Both the position numbers and the translations under genes were made by a program. Below, one piece after another: positions 1 through 6,611 of a stretch of DNA of 30,007 nt; the first letter of the stretch is position 1; each line of letters starts with the position of its first letter. The stretch is from JBMOLK01 sp049325575 (lineage in GTDB: Bacteria > Bacillota > Clostridia > Acetivibrionales > Acetivibrionaceae), in the NCBI GenBank assembly GCA_049325575.1, contig JBMOLK010000328.1, positions 1 to 30,007 of the forward strand. The letters are read 5' to 3'. Below the pieces are notes generated by a model that made no database searches, was not told where the DNA came from, and saw only the letters and a program-made list of their open reading frames with translations.

Positions 1-83
1 CATTCTCATTATCTTACACTGTTCACTTTTCAAAGTCCACATGCCGCTTGTACGAGGCGTTTCAGACCTCTTACCAGAGCGAC
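1..83 (-). promoter_or_regulatory. rRNA operon leader; 16S gene lies off the left edge
   Basis: Read on the minus strand, this is transcribed sequence just downstream of the strong promoter at 90-118. At 17-40 it contains a stretch with the core CTTTGAAAAGTGAACAGTG, which closely resembles the conserved CTTTGAAAACTGAACA-type element found in Firmicute rRNA leaders and 16S-23S spacers, associated with antitermination. No 16S sequence is present, so the mature rRNA must begin to the left of base 1. The rRNA assignment is inferred from the leader element and promoter strength. Confidence 0.7.
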
Positions 84-89
84 TTTTAT

Positions 90-118
90 ATATTACCACA
101 CTGTCTTCTCATTGTCAA
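90..118 (-). promoter_or_regulatory. Strong sigma-A promoter with UP element (rrn P2 type)
   Basis: On the minus strand the -35 is TTGACA (113-118) and the -10 is TAATAT (90-95), with a 17-bp spacer. Immediately upstream (about 119-150) lies an almost pure A/T tract, as expected for an UP element. The direction points out of the window to the left, into the rRNA leader. The plus-strand reading frame in this area is not a gene. Confidence 0.8.
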
Positions 119-178
119 CACTTTTTTAAATTTATTTATTAATTCATTTTGTGCGACGTCGTTTGCGACAGCTTTAAT

Positions 179-208
179 AATATATCACCTGCAGCTATAT
201 CTTTTCAA
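179..208 (-). promoter_or_regulatory. Possible upstream tandem rrn promoter (P1 type)
   Basis: On the minus strand TTGAAA (203-208), an 18-bp spacer and TATATT (179-184) form a weaker promoter about 90 bp upstream of the main one. Tandem P1/P2 promoters are usual for rRNA operons. Between the two is a small palindromic GTCG-caaa-CGAC motif of unknown meaning. Confidence 0.4.
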
Positions 209-262
209 CTCTCTAAATCTATCATATTACATAATTATTCAAGTTTATTAACTAAATTCTTA

Positions 263-319
263 ATTATGCTTTAATATAGGACATAATATTAGCTAATGCT
301 AACTTTATTAAAGCATAAT
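263..319. repeat. 14-bp perfect inverted repeat upstream of the rrn promoters
   Basis: ATTATGCTTTAATA at 263-276 is matched by its exact reverse complement at 306-319, separated by 29 bases that contain a smaller TTAGCTAA palindrome. No T-run follows on either strand in the normal terminator position. It could be a protein-binding site for rRNA control or a weak transcript end for the broken reading frame at 345-495. Apart from that relic, I see no gene between 1 and 717. Confidence 0.55.
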
Positions 320-344
320 CATATACTTATTTGAGTCCTTTAAA

Positions 345-495
345 TCAAAGAAAAACTGGACACCTCTGTTTTAATATTGGAGTCACTGTTTTTACAAGTA
401 ACTTTACTGTTTCATCATATTCTTCAGCATCCTGGGTCCATAAATACTCTTACTGTATCCGGATGGATATGTATTTCTGATTTTCCATATAGCAT
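345..495 (-). pseudogene. Small frameshifted coding remnant, unknown family
   Basis: From an ATG at 493-495 the minus strand reads MLYGKSEIHIHPDTVRVFMDP and then stops shortly after in that frame. Shifting one base near the CCC run at about 431-439 continues with QDAEEYDETVKLLVKTVTP and about a dozen more residues to a TGA at 345-347. The joined product would be about 49 residues, acidic then amphipathic, with a convincing protein-like composition. The span is one base longer than a multiple of three, which fits a single indel. The ribosome site is poor. I do not recognise the family. Alternatives are a sequencing error, a programmed shift, or chance. Confidence 0.4.
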
Positions 496-717
496 AGACT
501 AAAAAGTAAAGCCATAAACAGTGCTCATCTATAAAGAATAGGTACAGATGATAATATTATATTATAGACTTCGTACTAAATATTACAATAATTTTCTTTA
601 TATTTAATTTTTAATATAAATTGTAAAAAGGAAAAGGAAACTTGATTTATTTTAGACGAAATAGAGATAAATGACAGGATACAGGCAGCACTACATTAAC
701 AATCCAATAATAGAACT

Positions 718-1155
718 TCAGCATAGTCTTTTTAATACAACTACTTTATTCCCCTTCTTATTAAACTTCATCTTTTCACACAGGCTTTTTACAATAAGCA
801 TTCCTCTGCCATTTTCCTTTAAATCGCATAATTCAATAGCTTTTTCCGGATCACTGCTTATGTTAAATAAACACCTGTAGTTAAAGCCTTCCCCCTCATC
901 TTCTATAATGAAAAAAGCATAATTCTCATTTGCTATACCTGCTTTTACTTTGACAAGCTTGTTTATATCATCCTTGTTACCATGCTTTATTGCATTTTGA
1001 AACAATTCATTTAAAATAACCTTGATTTCAAATATAGTATCCTGATCTATCAACCCGTGATAGTCACATAGAAAACTTACTATATCATTAACCAGCTTAC
1101 GAATATTATCCTTATTACTAGATACCTTTGAATCATACCATCTTAATACTTTCAA
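718..1155 (-). CDS. Anti-sigma factor-type serine kinase, HATPase_c_2 (RsbW/SpoIIAB-like)
   Basis: A 145-residue protein of the GHKL histidine-kinase-like ATPase family, of the kind that binds a sigma factor and phosphorylates an STAS antagonist on serine. All ATP-site elements are visible: an N-box ELFQNAIKHGN (about residues 50-60), a G1 box EDEGEGF (about 87-93) and a G2 box ENGRGM (about 114-119). The start is TTG at 1153-1155 with AAGGAG upstream. It follows the sigma gene after a 138-base gap that holds its own sigma-B-like promoter, so it is not simply co-transcribed. The rsbW copy upstream of the sigma gene is degenerate, so this intact ATPase may be the working switch kinase of the cluster; that is inference. 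It could instead serve another sigma factor or a phosphatase module. Confidence 0.8.
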   Translation of the reverse strand: MKVLRWYDSKVSSNKDNIRKLVNDIVSFLCDYHGLIDQDTIFEIKVILNELFQNAIKHGNKDDINKLVKVKAGIANENYAFFIIEDEGEGFNYRCLFNISSDPEKAIELCDLKENGRGMLIVKSLCEKMKFNKKGNKVVVLKRLC

Positions 1156-1198
1156 TTTGATTAATTCTCCTTAAGATATATTTACTCATATTATAATG

Positions 1199-1224
1199 AT
1201 ACCCACCATAATTTTGTCGTAAAC
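1199..1224 (-). promoter_or_regulatory. Sigma-B-type promoter before the second anti-sigma ATPase gene
   Basis: On the minus strand GTTTAC (1219-1224), a 14-bp spacer and GGGTAT (1199-1204) match the Bacillus sigma-B consensus (GTTT..., 12-15 bp, GGGWAW). It sits about 45 bases upstream of the TTG start of the 145-residue ATPase, just downstream of a gene for a SigB-type sigma factor. A TATAAT also occurs just downstream of it (1191-1196 region) but without a good -35 at the right distance. Confidence 0.6.
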
Positions 1225-1293
1225 ATTATCGTTAGTAACCTCATTGTTTTTTAACTTTATTATGCTTACATGATCCGTTCTTCTGCGAAAAAT

Positions 1294-2052
1294 CTACTTG
1301 GTCAATATCCTCCTAAACTTCTCTAATACTTTTCTTTCAAGCCTTGAAATATACATCTGAGACACTCCCAGCTTCTGTGCGATTTCTTTTTGGGTTTTAT
1401 TGCTAAAGTATCTCATCTTTATAAACTCTTTTTCTGCCTCATTAAACTTATCGAGACTCTTATTTAAGAAGTCTCTGTTTTCTATTTTCTCAAAAGTTGT
1501 ATCCTCTTCTCCTATGGTCTCATGAAGCTCTAAGTCATCATCCATATATACATTCTGATCAAAAGACTGCATATTATAAGCGTTATTCGATTCAATTATT
1601 TCGACTACTGATTCTTCACTAATATTCAGGTACTTTGCTATTTCATCAATTCGCGGGGGTCTGTGAAACTCCTGTGATAAGTGCTCCCTCGCATGGTTTA
1701 CCTTCTGGTATACCTCATAGATTCTTCTCGGTATCCTTATTACTGACCCTTTGTCCCTGAAAAACCTTTTAATTTCACCTATTATTGTGGGTGTGGCAAA
1801 ACTTATAAACTTTACGCCCTTTTCGGGATCAAATCTCTCTACGGCTTTAATCAAAGCAATAGATGCAACTTGATAAATGTCCTCGTAATCTATCCCCCTA
1901 TTGACAAATTTCTTAGTTATTATATCTGCCAAATAAAGAAACTTGTTTACAATTTCATTTCTAACTTCCACACTTGAATTTTCCTTATATTTTTGAAATA
2001 AAGGATCACTGTCATCAGAAACAGTATTCACACTTTCCATATTTTCTACCAT
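1294..2052 (-). CDS. RNA polymerase sigma factor, SigB/SigF/SigG subfamily
   Basis: A 252-residue sigma-70 family protein. Region 2 is visible around residues 35-105 (IDYEDIYQVASIALIKAVERFD, then FISFATPTIIGEIKRFFRDK), region 3 around 110-165 (IRIPRRIYE..., RPPRIDEIAKYL) and the region 4 helix-turn-helix around 205-250 (FSNKTQKEIAQKLGVSQMYI, then SRLERK). The ATPTIIGEIKRFFRDK and SQMYISRLERK signatures are those of the stress/sporulation SigB-F-G branch. The gene lies 2 bases downstream of rsbW, with GAGGGG 11 bases before the ATG, so translation is probably coupled. The rsbV-rsbW-sig order is the same in B. subtilis sigB and in spoIIA. The flanking genes and the GTTT...GGGTAT promoter nearby favour a SigB-like role over SigF. 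I leave the symbol blank because the subfamily cannot be settled from sequence alone. Confidence 0.88.
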   Translation of the reverse strand: MVENMESVNTVSDDSDPLFQKYKENSSVEVRNEIVNKFLYLADIITKKFVNRGIDYEDIYQVASIALIKAVERFDPEKGVKFISFATPTIIGEIKRFFRDKGSVIRIPRRIYEVYQKVNHAREHLSQEFHRPPRIDEIAKYLNISEESVVEIIESNNAYNMQSFDQNVYMDDDLELHETIGEEDTTFEKIENRDFLNKSLDKFNEAEKEFIKMRYFSNKTQKEIAQKLGVSQMYISRLERKVLEKFRRILTK

Positions 2053-2054
2053 AA

Positions 2055-2447
2055 CTAGTTGTTCCCCTCAAGTACTTTCGACATAGACAGTATATAGCTG
2101 TTGTCTGCACACAGTTCAACACTATCCATAAGGGCGTTAATTATATGCAATGCCAACCCGTCACCTTCACCATCAAATATACATTTTAAAGAAGAGTCGT
2201 CACAAACAAAAATAACTTCTAAAGCACCTTCAGAGACGCTATATACAATCTTATAGCTATCAGTCACCTTACTTCCAATACTCACAATCTTACTGCACAC
2301 TTCTGATATTGCCACTTTAATATCTTCTATAGTCTCAATGTCAAAGCCTATTCTGTTACAAACTCCTGAAGCTACAAGCCTGGCAACACTAACATATTCC
2401 GCTCTAAACGGCAGTGTTAACTCAATCTTATCCGAAGTAAAATCCAT
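2055..2447 (-). CDS. rsbW: RsbW-like anti-sigma factor with degenerate ATP site
   Basis: A 130-residue protein that follows B. subtilis RsbW over its whole length: the start (IELTLPFRAEYVSVARLVAS), the helix before the active site (IEDIKVAISEVCS) and the C-terminal helix (HIINALMDSVEL) all correspond. The ATP-binding residues are damaged. The N-box that is EACTNAVQHA in RsbW reads EVCSKIVSIG here, replacing the metal-binding Asn with Lys. The G1 box DEG is DDS, and the ATP-lid region is shortened to a GEGDGLAL stretch. It is also shorter than the usual 145-160 residues. It lies between rsbV (16-base gap) and the sigma gene (2-base gap). It may bind sigma without phosphorylating RsbV. The family call is firm; loss of kinase activity is inference. 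Confidence 0.8.
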   Translation of the reverse strand: MDFTSDKIELTLPFRAEYVSVARLVASGVCNRIGFDIETIEDIKVAISEVCSKIVSIGSKVTDSYKIVYSVSEGALEVIFVCDDSSLKCIFDGEGDGLALHIINALMDSVELCADNSYILSMSKVLEGNN

Positions 2448-2463
2448 ATACTATTCACCTCTT

Positions 2464-2778
2464 CTATTCAATTACAAATACTTTATCAAGCCCTGTAATG
2501 ATGAATAATTTTTTAATATTGTCCTTAAGATTTGTTATAATTATCTTTTTACCATATTGTTTGGCCTTCTTCAAAGCTCCGACAAATATTCCAAGTCCGG
2601 TACTGTCAATATAATTAAGTTCCTTGCAATCTATTACCAAATCTGTCTGATTGGAATCCACTATATTATAAAGATTCTCTTTTAAATCCTGTGAAGTGTA
2701 AATATCAACTTCACCAAAAAGGTTTACCTTAACATAATCGTTAACCTTTTCCTCTGTAAACTTTAACCCTCCAGACAT
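2464..2778 (-). CDS. rsbV: Anti-sigma factor antagonist, STAS domain (RsbV-like)
   Basis: A single STAS domain of 104 residues. The phosphorylatable serine lies in the classic YIDSTGLGIF motif (about residues 53-62). Proteins of this family bind the anti-sigma ATPase when unphosphorylated and release the sigma factor; phosphorylation on this Ser blocks them. The reading frame is open 26 residues further upstream, but AAGGAGG lies 6 bases before the ATG at 2776-2778 and the extra residues do not resemble STAS, so the shorter form is used. It is the first gene of the rsbV-rsbW-sigma cluster, behind an AT-rich promoter at 2848-2875. Confidence 0.9.
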   Translation of the reverse strand: MSGGLKFTEEKVNDYVKVNLFGEVDIYTSQDLKENLYNIVDSNQTDLVIDCKELNYIDSTGLGIFVGALKKAKQYGKKIIITNLKDNIKKLFIITGLDKVFVIE

Positions 2779-2836
2779 AAAAATCCTCCTTTTCACATTC
2801 AAATGGCAAATACAAATAACTTGCCTCAAGATGGTA

Positions 2837-2875
2837 GTATAATATATATTATACACTCAAAATAAAATAAAGCAA
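2837..2875 (-). promoter_or_regulatory. Probable rsbV promoter overlapping an 18-bp palindrome
   Basis: On the minus strand TTGCTT (2870-2875), a 16-bp spacer and TATAAT (2848-2853) form a sigma-A-like promoter about 60-65 bases before the rsbV start. The -10 box lies inside a perfect 18-bp palindrome, GTATAATATATATTATAC (2837-2854), which could be an operator or simply an AT-rich coincidence. No good GTTT...GGGWAW sigma-B motif is seen here. Confidence 0.5.
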
Positions 2876-2890
2876 CTTTGCATAAAATCA

Positions 2891-2938
2891 ACATGCCTTA
2901 AAACAAGCCTTTTATCAGACAATTGCTTTAAGGCATGT
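2891..2938 (-). terminator. Hairpin after lysS, probable terminator
   Basis: ACATGCCTTAAA (2891-2902) and its exact complement TTTAAGGCATGT (2927-2938) form a 12-bp stem, extended by CAA/TTG after one mismatch. It lies 43 bases past the lysS stop. Read on the minus strand, only a broken T-rich stretch (TTGATTTTA, then TTTATTTTATTTT further on) follows, so termination may be partial. Confidence 0.55.
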
Positions 2939-2980
2939 CCAACCGACAAGCACAGCATCTATATTTAAAATCCCAAACTG

Positions 2981-4501
2981 TTAATCCCTTGGTTTCATTG
3001 TAGGGAACAACAATATATCCCTGATAGAGTAAGAATCCGTAAGAAGCATTACCAGCCTGTCAATACCTATACCCAGGCCCCCTGTTGGCGGCATACCGTA
3101 TTCTAAAGCCAGTATAAAATCTTCATCCATCATATTGGCTTCTTCATCGCCTGCTTCTCTCTTTTTGACCTGGCTTAGGAACCTCTCCTTCTGGTCTATG
3201 GGATCGTTTAGCTCGGAATATGCGTTGGCCATCTCTCTGCTTGTAATAAACAATTCGAATCTTTCAGTCAATGAAGGTTCATCAGGCTTTCTCTTGGTAA
3301 GAGGCGATACCTCAACAGGATAATCCATTATAAATGTAGGCTGAATAAGGTGTTCTTCAACAAACTCCTCAAACATCAGGTTTAGCACTTCCCCTTTTGT
3401 AGGGTTTCCTTGCATATGGACTTTCTTATCCTTTGCGATACGTCTTGCTTCTTCATCACTCTTTATCTCGTTAAAATCAACACCTGCATACTTCTTGACA
3501 GCTTCAACCATAGTCATCCTGTTCCATGGAGGTGTAAGATCGATCTCCTGTCCTTGGTATGTTATTCTTGTAGTTCCCAATACTTCCTTTGCAACTGTTG
3601 ATATAAGACTTTCGGTAAGTTCCATCATTCCCCTGTAATCGGTATAAGCTTCATATACCTCCATTAAAGTAAACTCCGGATTATGTTTGATTGACATACC
3701 TTCGTTTCTGAACATTCTTCCCATCTCATATACTTTTTCCAGGCCTCCAACAATAAGGCGCTTTAAGTAAAGTTCCGGAGCAATTCTAAGGAACAAGTCA
3801 ATATCAAGAGTATTATGATGGGTGACAAATGGCTTGGCAGCAGCTCCCCCCGGAATTGTATTAAGTATTGGTGTGTCCACCTCAAGGAATCCTCTGTTAT
3901 CTAGGAATGTCCGTATAGCCTTTATTATCTTGCTTCTGGTGATAAAGGTCTTCCTAACATCGGTATTTACAATAAGGTCAACATATCTTTGCCTGTATCT
4001 TAAATCCACATCCTTAAGGCCATGCCATTTCTCCGGAAGCGGTTGAAGCGACTTTGAAAGCAGGCTTATCTCTTTTACCTTTATGGAAATTTCACCCTTG
4101 TGTGTTCTGAACACTTCTCCCTTTACGCCTACTATATCTCCAATATCAAATTTCTTAAAATCTTCGTATACATCAGCCCCGATCTCATCTACCTTGACAT
4201 AGATCTGTATCTTGCCGTCTCTATCCTGTACGTCGCAGAAGCCTGCCTTACCCATGCCCCTTTTTGACATGAGCCTGCCGGCTATGGAAACAAATTTGCC
4301 TTCCATCTCTTCAAAATTATCAACTATGTAATCAGTTGAATGGGTAACATCATATTTTACAACCTTAAACGGATCCTTATCATTCTTCTGAAGCTCTGCG
4401 AGTTTAACCCTTCTAACCTTTAATATCTCATTTAAGTCCTGCATGTCCAGGTTATCCTCCTGGCTTACTCCTTTGTTATTCAGTTCATTGTTATCCGCCA
4501 T
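2981..4501 (-). CDS. lysS: Lysyl-tRNA synthetase, class II
   Basis: Charges tRNA-Lys with lysine in the cytoplasm. The 506 residues fit the bacterial LysRS family (about 490-510). After a charged N-terminal extension comes the anticodon-binding OB fold (about residues 70-170, containing GRLMSKRGMGKAGFCDVQD), then the class II core: motif 1 region RYVDLIVN and FLEVDTPIL (about 170-215), motif 2 GRMFRNEGM...HNPEFTLME (about 260-285) and motif 3 GGLGIGIDRLVMLL (about 475-488). GGGAGG precedes the ATG by 8 bases. It lies downstream of greA, as in other Firmicutes, but a terminator-like hairpin stands between them. I see no T-box specifier or conserved T-box sequence in the 214-base gap. Confidence 0.97.
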   Translation of the reverse strand: MADNNELNNKGVSQEDNLDMQDLNEILKVRRVKLAELQKNDKDPFKVVKYDVTHSTDYIVDNFEEMEGKFVSIAGRLMSKRGMGKAGFCDVQDRDGKIQIYVKVDEIGADVYEDFKKFDIGDIVGVKGEVFRTHKGEISIKVKEISLLSKSLQPLPEKWHGLKDVDLRYRQRYVDLIVNTDVRKTFITRSKIIKAIRTFLDNRGFLEVDTPILNTIPGGAAAKPFVTHHNTLDIDLFLRIAPELYLKRLIVGGLEKVYEMGRMFRNEGMSIKHNPEFTLMEVYEAYTDYRGMMELTESLISTVAKEVLGTTRITYQGQEIDLTPPWNRMTMVEAVKKYAGVDFNEIKSDEEARRIAKDKKVHMQGNPTKGEVLNLMFEEFVEEHLIQPTFIMDYPVEVSPLTKRKPDEPSLTERFELFITSREMANAYSELNDPIDQKERFLSQVKKREAGDEEANMMDEDFILALEYGMPPTGGLGIGIDRLVMLLTDSYSIRDILLFPTMKPRD

Positions 4502-4589
4502 TATAAATCCTCCCGCTAAATTATAAATAATTATTAATGCATAGGCAGCATATAATTTATTTTAGTATTCATAAGCAAATTTATAAATA

Positions 4590-4634
4590 TATAGTTTGGT
4601 TTATTTAAAGACTCTTGTCTCTAAACAAACTATA
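4590..4634 (-). other. Second hairpin in the greA-lysS gap
   Basis: TATAGTTTG-g-TTTA (4590-4603) pairs with TAAACAAACTATA (4622-4634) with one bulged base, and a small AGAC/GTCT stem sits inside. It lies directly downstream of the greA terminator hairpin and upstream of lysS on the minus strand. It might be a second transcript-end element or a structured lysS leader; no ligand class is recognised. Confidence 0.5.
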
Positions 4635-4636
4635 AA

Positions 4637-4667
4637 ATAACAGTTTACATTCTATGTAAACTGTTAT
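4637..4667 (-). terminator. Terminator of greA
   Basis: A perfect 13-14-bp stem (core TAACAGTTTACA / TGTAAACTGTTA) with a tiny 3-base loop begins 49 bases after the greA stop. On the minus strand it is followed by TTTTATAGTTTG, an interrupted T-run. Confidence 0.7.
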
Positions 4668-4715
4668 CTAAAATATTATATATTAATTTAAGTCTACTTT
4701 ACAATATTTTTCCCA

Positions 4716-5192
4716 CTATTTATGGATTCCTAAAACCTTAAACTTGATAACACCATCTGGAACCTGTACTTCTACCACAGTTCCCTTTTTCTTACCTAAG
4801 AGCGCCTTGCCTACAGGAGACTCATTAGATATTTTGTATTTGCTTGGGTCTGCCTCTGTAGAGCCAACTATATAATACTCAACTTCTTCATTAAATTCCA
4901 TATCCAAAACATTAACTTTCGATCCTACACTGACAACATCTGTTTTAACTTCATCCTCATCTATAACTTTTGCGTGCTTTAACATAGTCTCAAGCTGTGC
5001 TATTCTTCCTTCAACATGGGCTTGTTCGTTTTTAGCTTCATCATACTCAGAATTTTCAGATATATCTCCAAATGAAAGAGCCTGTTTTATTCTCTCTGCT
5101 ACCTCTCTTCTCTTAACTGTCTTCAAAAACTCCAACTCTTGTTCCAACTTTTGTAAACCCTCGTACGTTAGAACAACTTCTTTATTTACCAT
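4716..5192 (-). CDS. greA: Transcription elongation factor GreA
   Basis: Reactivates backtracked RNA polymerase by stimulating cleavage of the transcript 3' end. The length of 158 residues is typical. The N-terminal coiled coil that enters the polymerase secondary channel spans about residues 5-78, and its tip carries the acidic FGDISENSEYDEAKNEQ segment (about 42-58) that holds the catalytic Asp/Glu pair. The C-terminal FKBP-like domain follows, with SPVGKALLGKKKGTVVEVQV near the end. AAGGAGAGG precedes the ATG. It has its own consensus promoter (5348-5376) and a roughly 150-nt leader, and lies upstream of lysS. Confidence 0.97.
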   Translation of the reverse strand: MVNKEVVLTYEGLQKLEQELEFLKTVKRREVAERIKQALSFGDISENSEYDEAKNEQAHVEGRIAQLETMLKHAKVIDEDEVKTDVVSVGSKVNVLDMEFNEEVEYYIVGSTEADPSKYKISNESPVGKALLGKKKGTVVEVQVPDGVIKFKVLGIHK

Positions 5193-5347
5193 TTGAAGCC
5201 TCTCCTTTACTAAGAATTTCGTGTTGATAATATATGCATTTCTTTCTTATTTATTCTAAATCATCCTAATACAATCCTGACCAGCCATAAACACAAACAG
5301 CACTAAAGCTATAATTCTATCATACCACTCCAATCAAACTTTTTATC

Positions 5348-5376
5348 ATTATAGACTACTAATTTCATATTGTCAA
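5348..5376 (-). promoter_or_regulatory. Consensus sigma-A promoter of greA
   Basis: On the minus strand TTGACA (5371-5376), exactly 17 bases, then TATAAT (5348-5353). Transcription should start near 5341, giving a leader of about 149 bases before the greA ATG. In the leader I find only very short upstream reading frames and no recognised riboswitch. Confidence 0.85.
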
Positions 5377-5443
5377 TAACCGCCGATAAAAAGATTTTCA
5401 ATGAGTTAGATTAAGAAATACTGTTCTATTTTTTCGTCTTCGA

Positions 5444-6463
5444 CTAAAGCAGGGATATATCACCTGATTTTACGATATTCCGCCTTCCAATATATTCAGT
5501 AATCCTATATCCATCCTCTACAAACTGCTTTGAAAGCTTTTGCATAATACTATAATCGGAATTATTATCAATTATATTAGCATCAATATTTAATTTTTTC
5601 GACAGTATAATCTCTGCAAGCTCTATCTTGCTGTAATAATCATAAACATCTGTGTCTATAATACCCTCAAATCTTTTGTCCAAACAAACATTAATTCCAT
5701 TAATAACAAAATTATTAAATATGAATTTATCTCCTTTAAGATTACCGTAGTTAATTATTAAAGCGTCAGATTTAATTTCTTTGTCTACGATAAAATCATT
5801 TATGTCACCTAAATTTATAACAACATCAGCATTATCCATGCCACTTGCAATATCATTTGTGACCCTTACAGACAGGCCAGTCTCATCAAATATTTCTTCA
5901 ATCCTGTCTTGTATTGACTTCTTTTCATTAGTTATTATAGTAATAAACTTCGCCACAGGTGACAAAAATTCGATATAGGAGTGCAGTATACTATAGTTTC
6001 TTCCATGGATGATTGCTACGTCCAGGTCTCTTATGCTGATACCTTTTTTATCAGAAATTAATTCCAAAATATAAACTATAAGTGCTGTATAAATAAAATT
6101 CCCCGAAAAGGGATTTTTAATACAGTAATTCATATTTATTGTTTTCGGTATAGATGCTGGAAGAATACATTTCTCAATTCCATTTTCCATGCAAGCTCGT
6201 AGGATCGTTTTTTGAATTCCCTTAAGTTTTAGGCCTCTGGAAACAATTAGTTCATCTAATGAGTAAGGAAGTCTCATTAAAAAAATATTAAGGTTAGCGT
6301 CAATCTCAATTTTCCTGATGGAGCTTTCATGCAAACTCTTTTTAAATATTATACTAAATATTTTTTCAAATGCTTTTTTAATCTTTATCAGACAGCTTCT
6401 AACAAAGTTGAGCTTATGTTTCTCTCTCTCTTTAGTAAACAAGACCAATCCTATATTACGCAT
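5444..6463 (-). CDS. Unrecognised protein with a Rossmann-like segment
   Basis: A 339-residue soluble protein I cannot assign. The first 50 residues are very basic (KIKKAFEKIF, then FKKSLHES). The middle part has a pattern of a hydrophobic strand, a glycine turn and a helix typical of nucleotide-binding folds: DLDVAIIHGRNYSI (about 146-160), FITIITNEKKS (about 173-183) and MDNADVVINLGD (about 209-220); the last resembles the ADVVI strand of shikimate- or alanine-dehydrogenase-like domains. An earlier ILPASIPKTIN stretch may be part of an N-terminal half-domain. The ribosome site (AAGG, 13 bases before ATG) is weak. It lies between greA and guaB with terminators and promoters on either side, so it is probably its own transcript. 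Coding is supported by length and by the absence of a competing frame; function is unknown. Confidence 0.75.
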   Translation of the reverse strand: MRNIGLVLFTKEREKHKLNFVRSCLIKIKKAFEKIFSIIFKKSLHESSIRKIEIDANLNIFLMRLPYSLDELIVSRGLKLKGIQKTILRACMENGIEKCILPASIPKTINMNYCIKNPFSGNFIYTALIVYILELISDKKGISIRDLDVAIIHGRNYSILHSYIEFLSPVAKFITIITNEKKSIQDRIEEIFDETGLSVRVTNDIASGMDNADVVINLGDINDFIVDKEIKSDALIINYGNLKGDKFIFNNFVINGINVCLDKRFEGIIDTDVYDYYSKIELAEIILSKKLNIDANIIDNNSDYSIMQKLSKQFVEDGYRITEYIGRRNIVKSGDISLL

Positions 6464-6540
6464 TAAATATCACATACCTTCTTAACAATATATTTCTACA
6501 AATTTTCCCTCTCTTTTTATACCTATACTATTTTGAGACG

Positions 6541-6569
6541 ATTATAAATATTCGTAAAAACCCGTAAAA
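6541..6569 (-). promoter_or_regulatory. Possible promoter of the 339-residue gene
   Basis: On the minus strand TTTTAC (6564-6569), a 17-bp spacer and TATAAT (6541-6546). The -35 is poor but overlaps the T-run of the guaB terminator, an arrangement repeated elsewhere in the window. Confidence 0.4.
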
Positions 6570-6597
6570 AAAGAAGCAGACTTATAATTCTACTTCT
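6566..6597 (-). terminator. Terminator of guaB
   Basis: On the minus strand AGAAGTAGA (6597-6589), an 8-base loop and TCTGCTTCT (6580-6572) form a 9-bp stem followed by a run of seven T. The one non-Watson-Crick pair is a U-G wobble only when read on the minus strand, confirming direction. It starts 15 bases after the guaB stop. Confidence 0.9.
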
Positions 6598-6611
6598 TCT
6601 TTTAGCTTTTA

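Noticed and set aside
48..251. Plus-strand reading frame at the left edge
   Set aside because: It overlaps the minus-strand rRNA promoters and leader, and the product is a hydrophobic AT-driven string.
671..880. Plus-strand frame overlapping the end of the 145-residue ATPase gene
   Set aside because: It is mostly antisense to that gene, with no supporting domain.
1294..2778. Reading the rsbV-rsbW-sigma cluster as spoIIAA-spoIIAB-sigF
   Set aside because: Gene order is the same, but the short degenerate ATPase, RsbW-like start and end, and the sigma-B-like promoter next door fit better with a SigB-type system. Not fully excluded.
4502..4715. Lysine riboswitch or T-box before lysS
   Set aside because: Hairpins are present but neither the T-box core nor the lysine-riboswitch core is recognisable.
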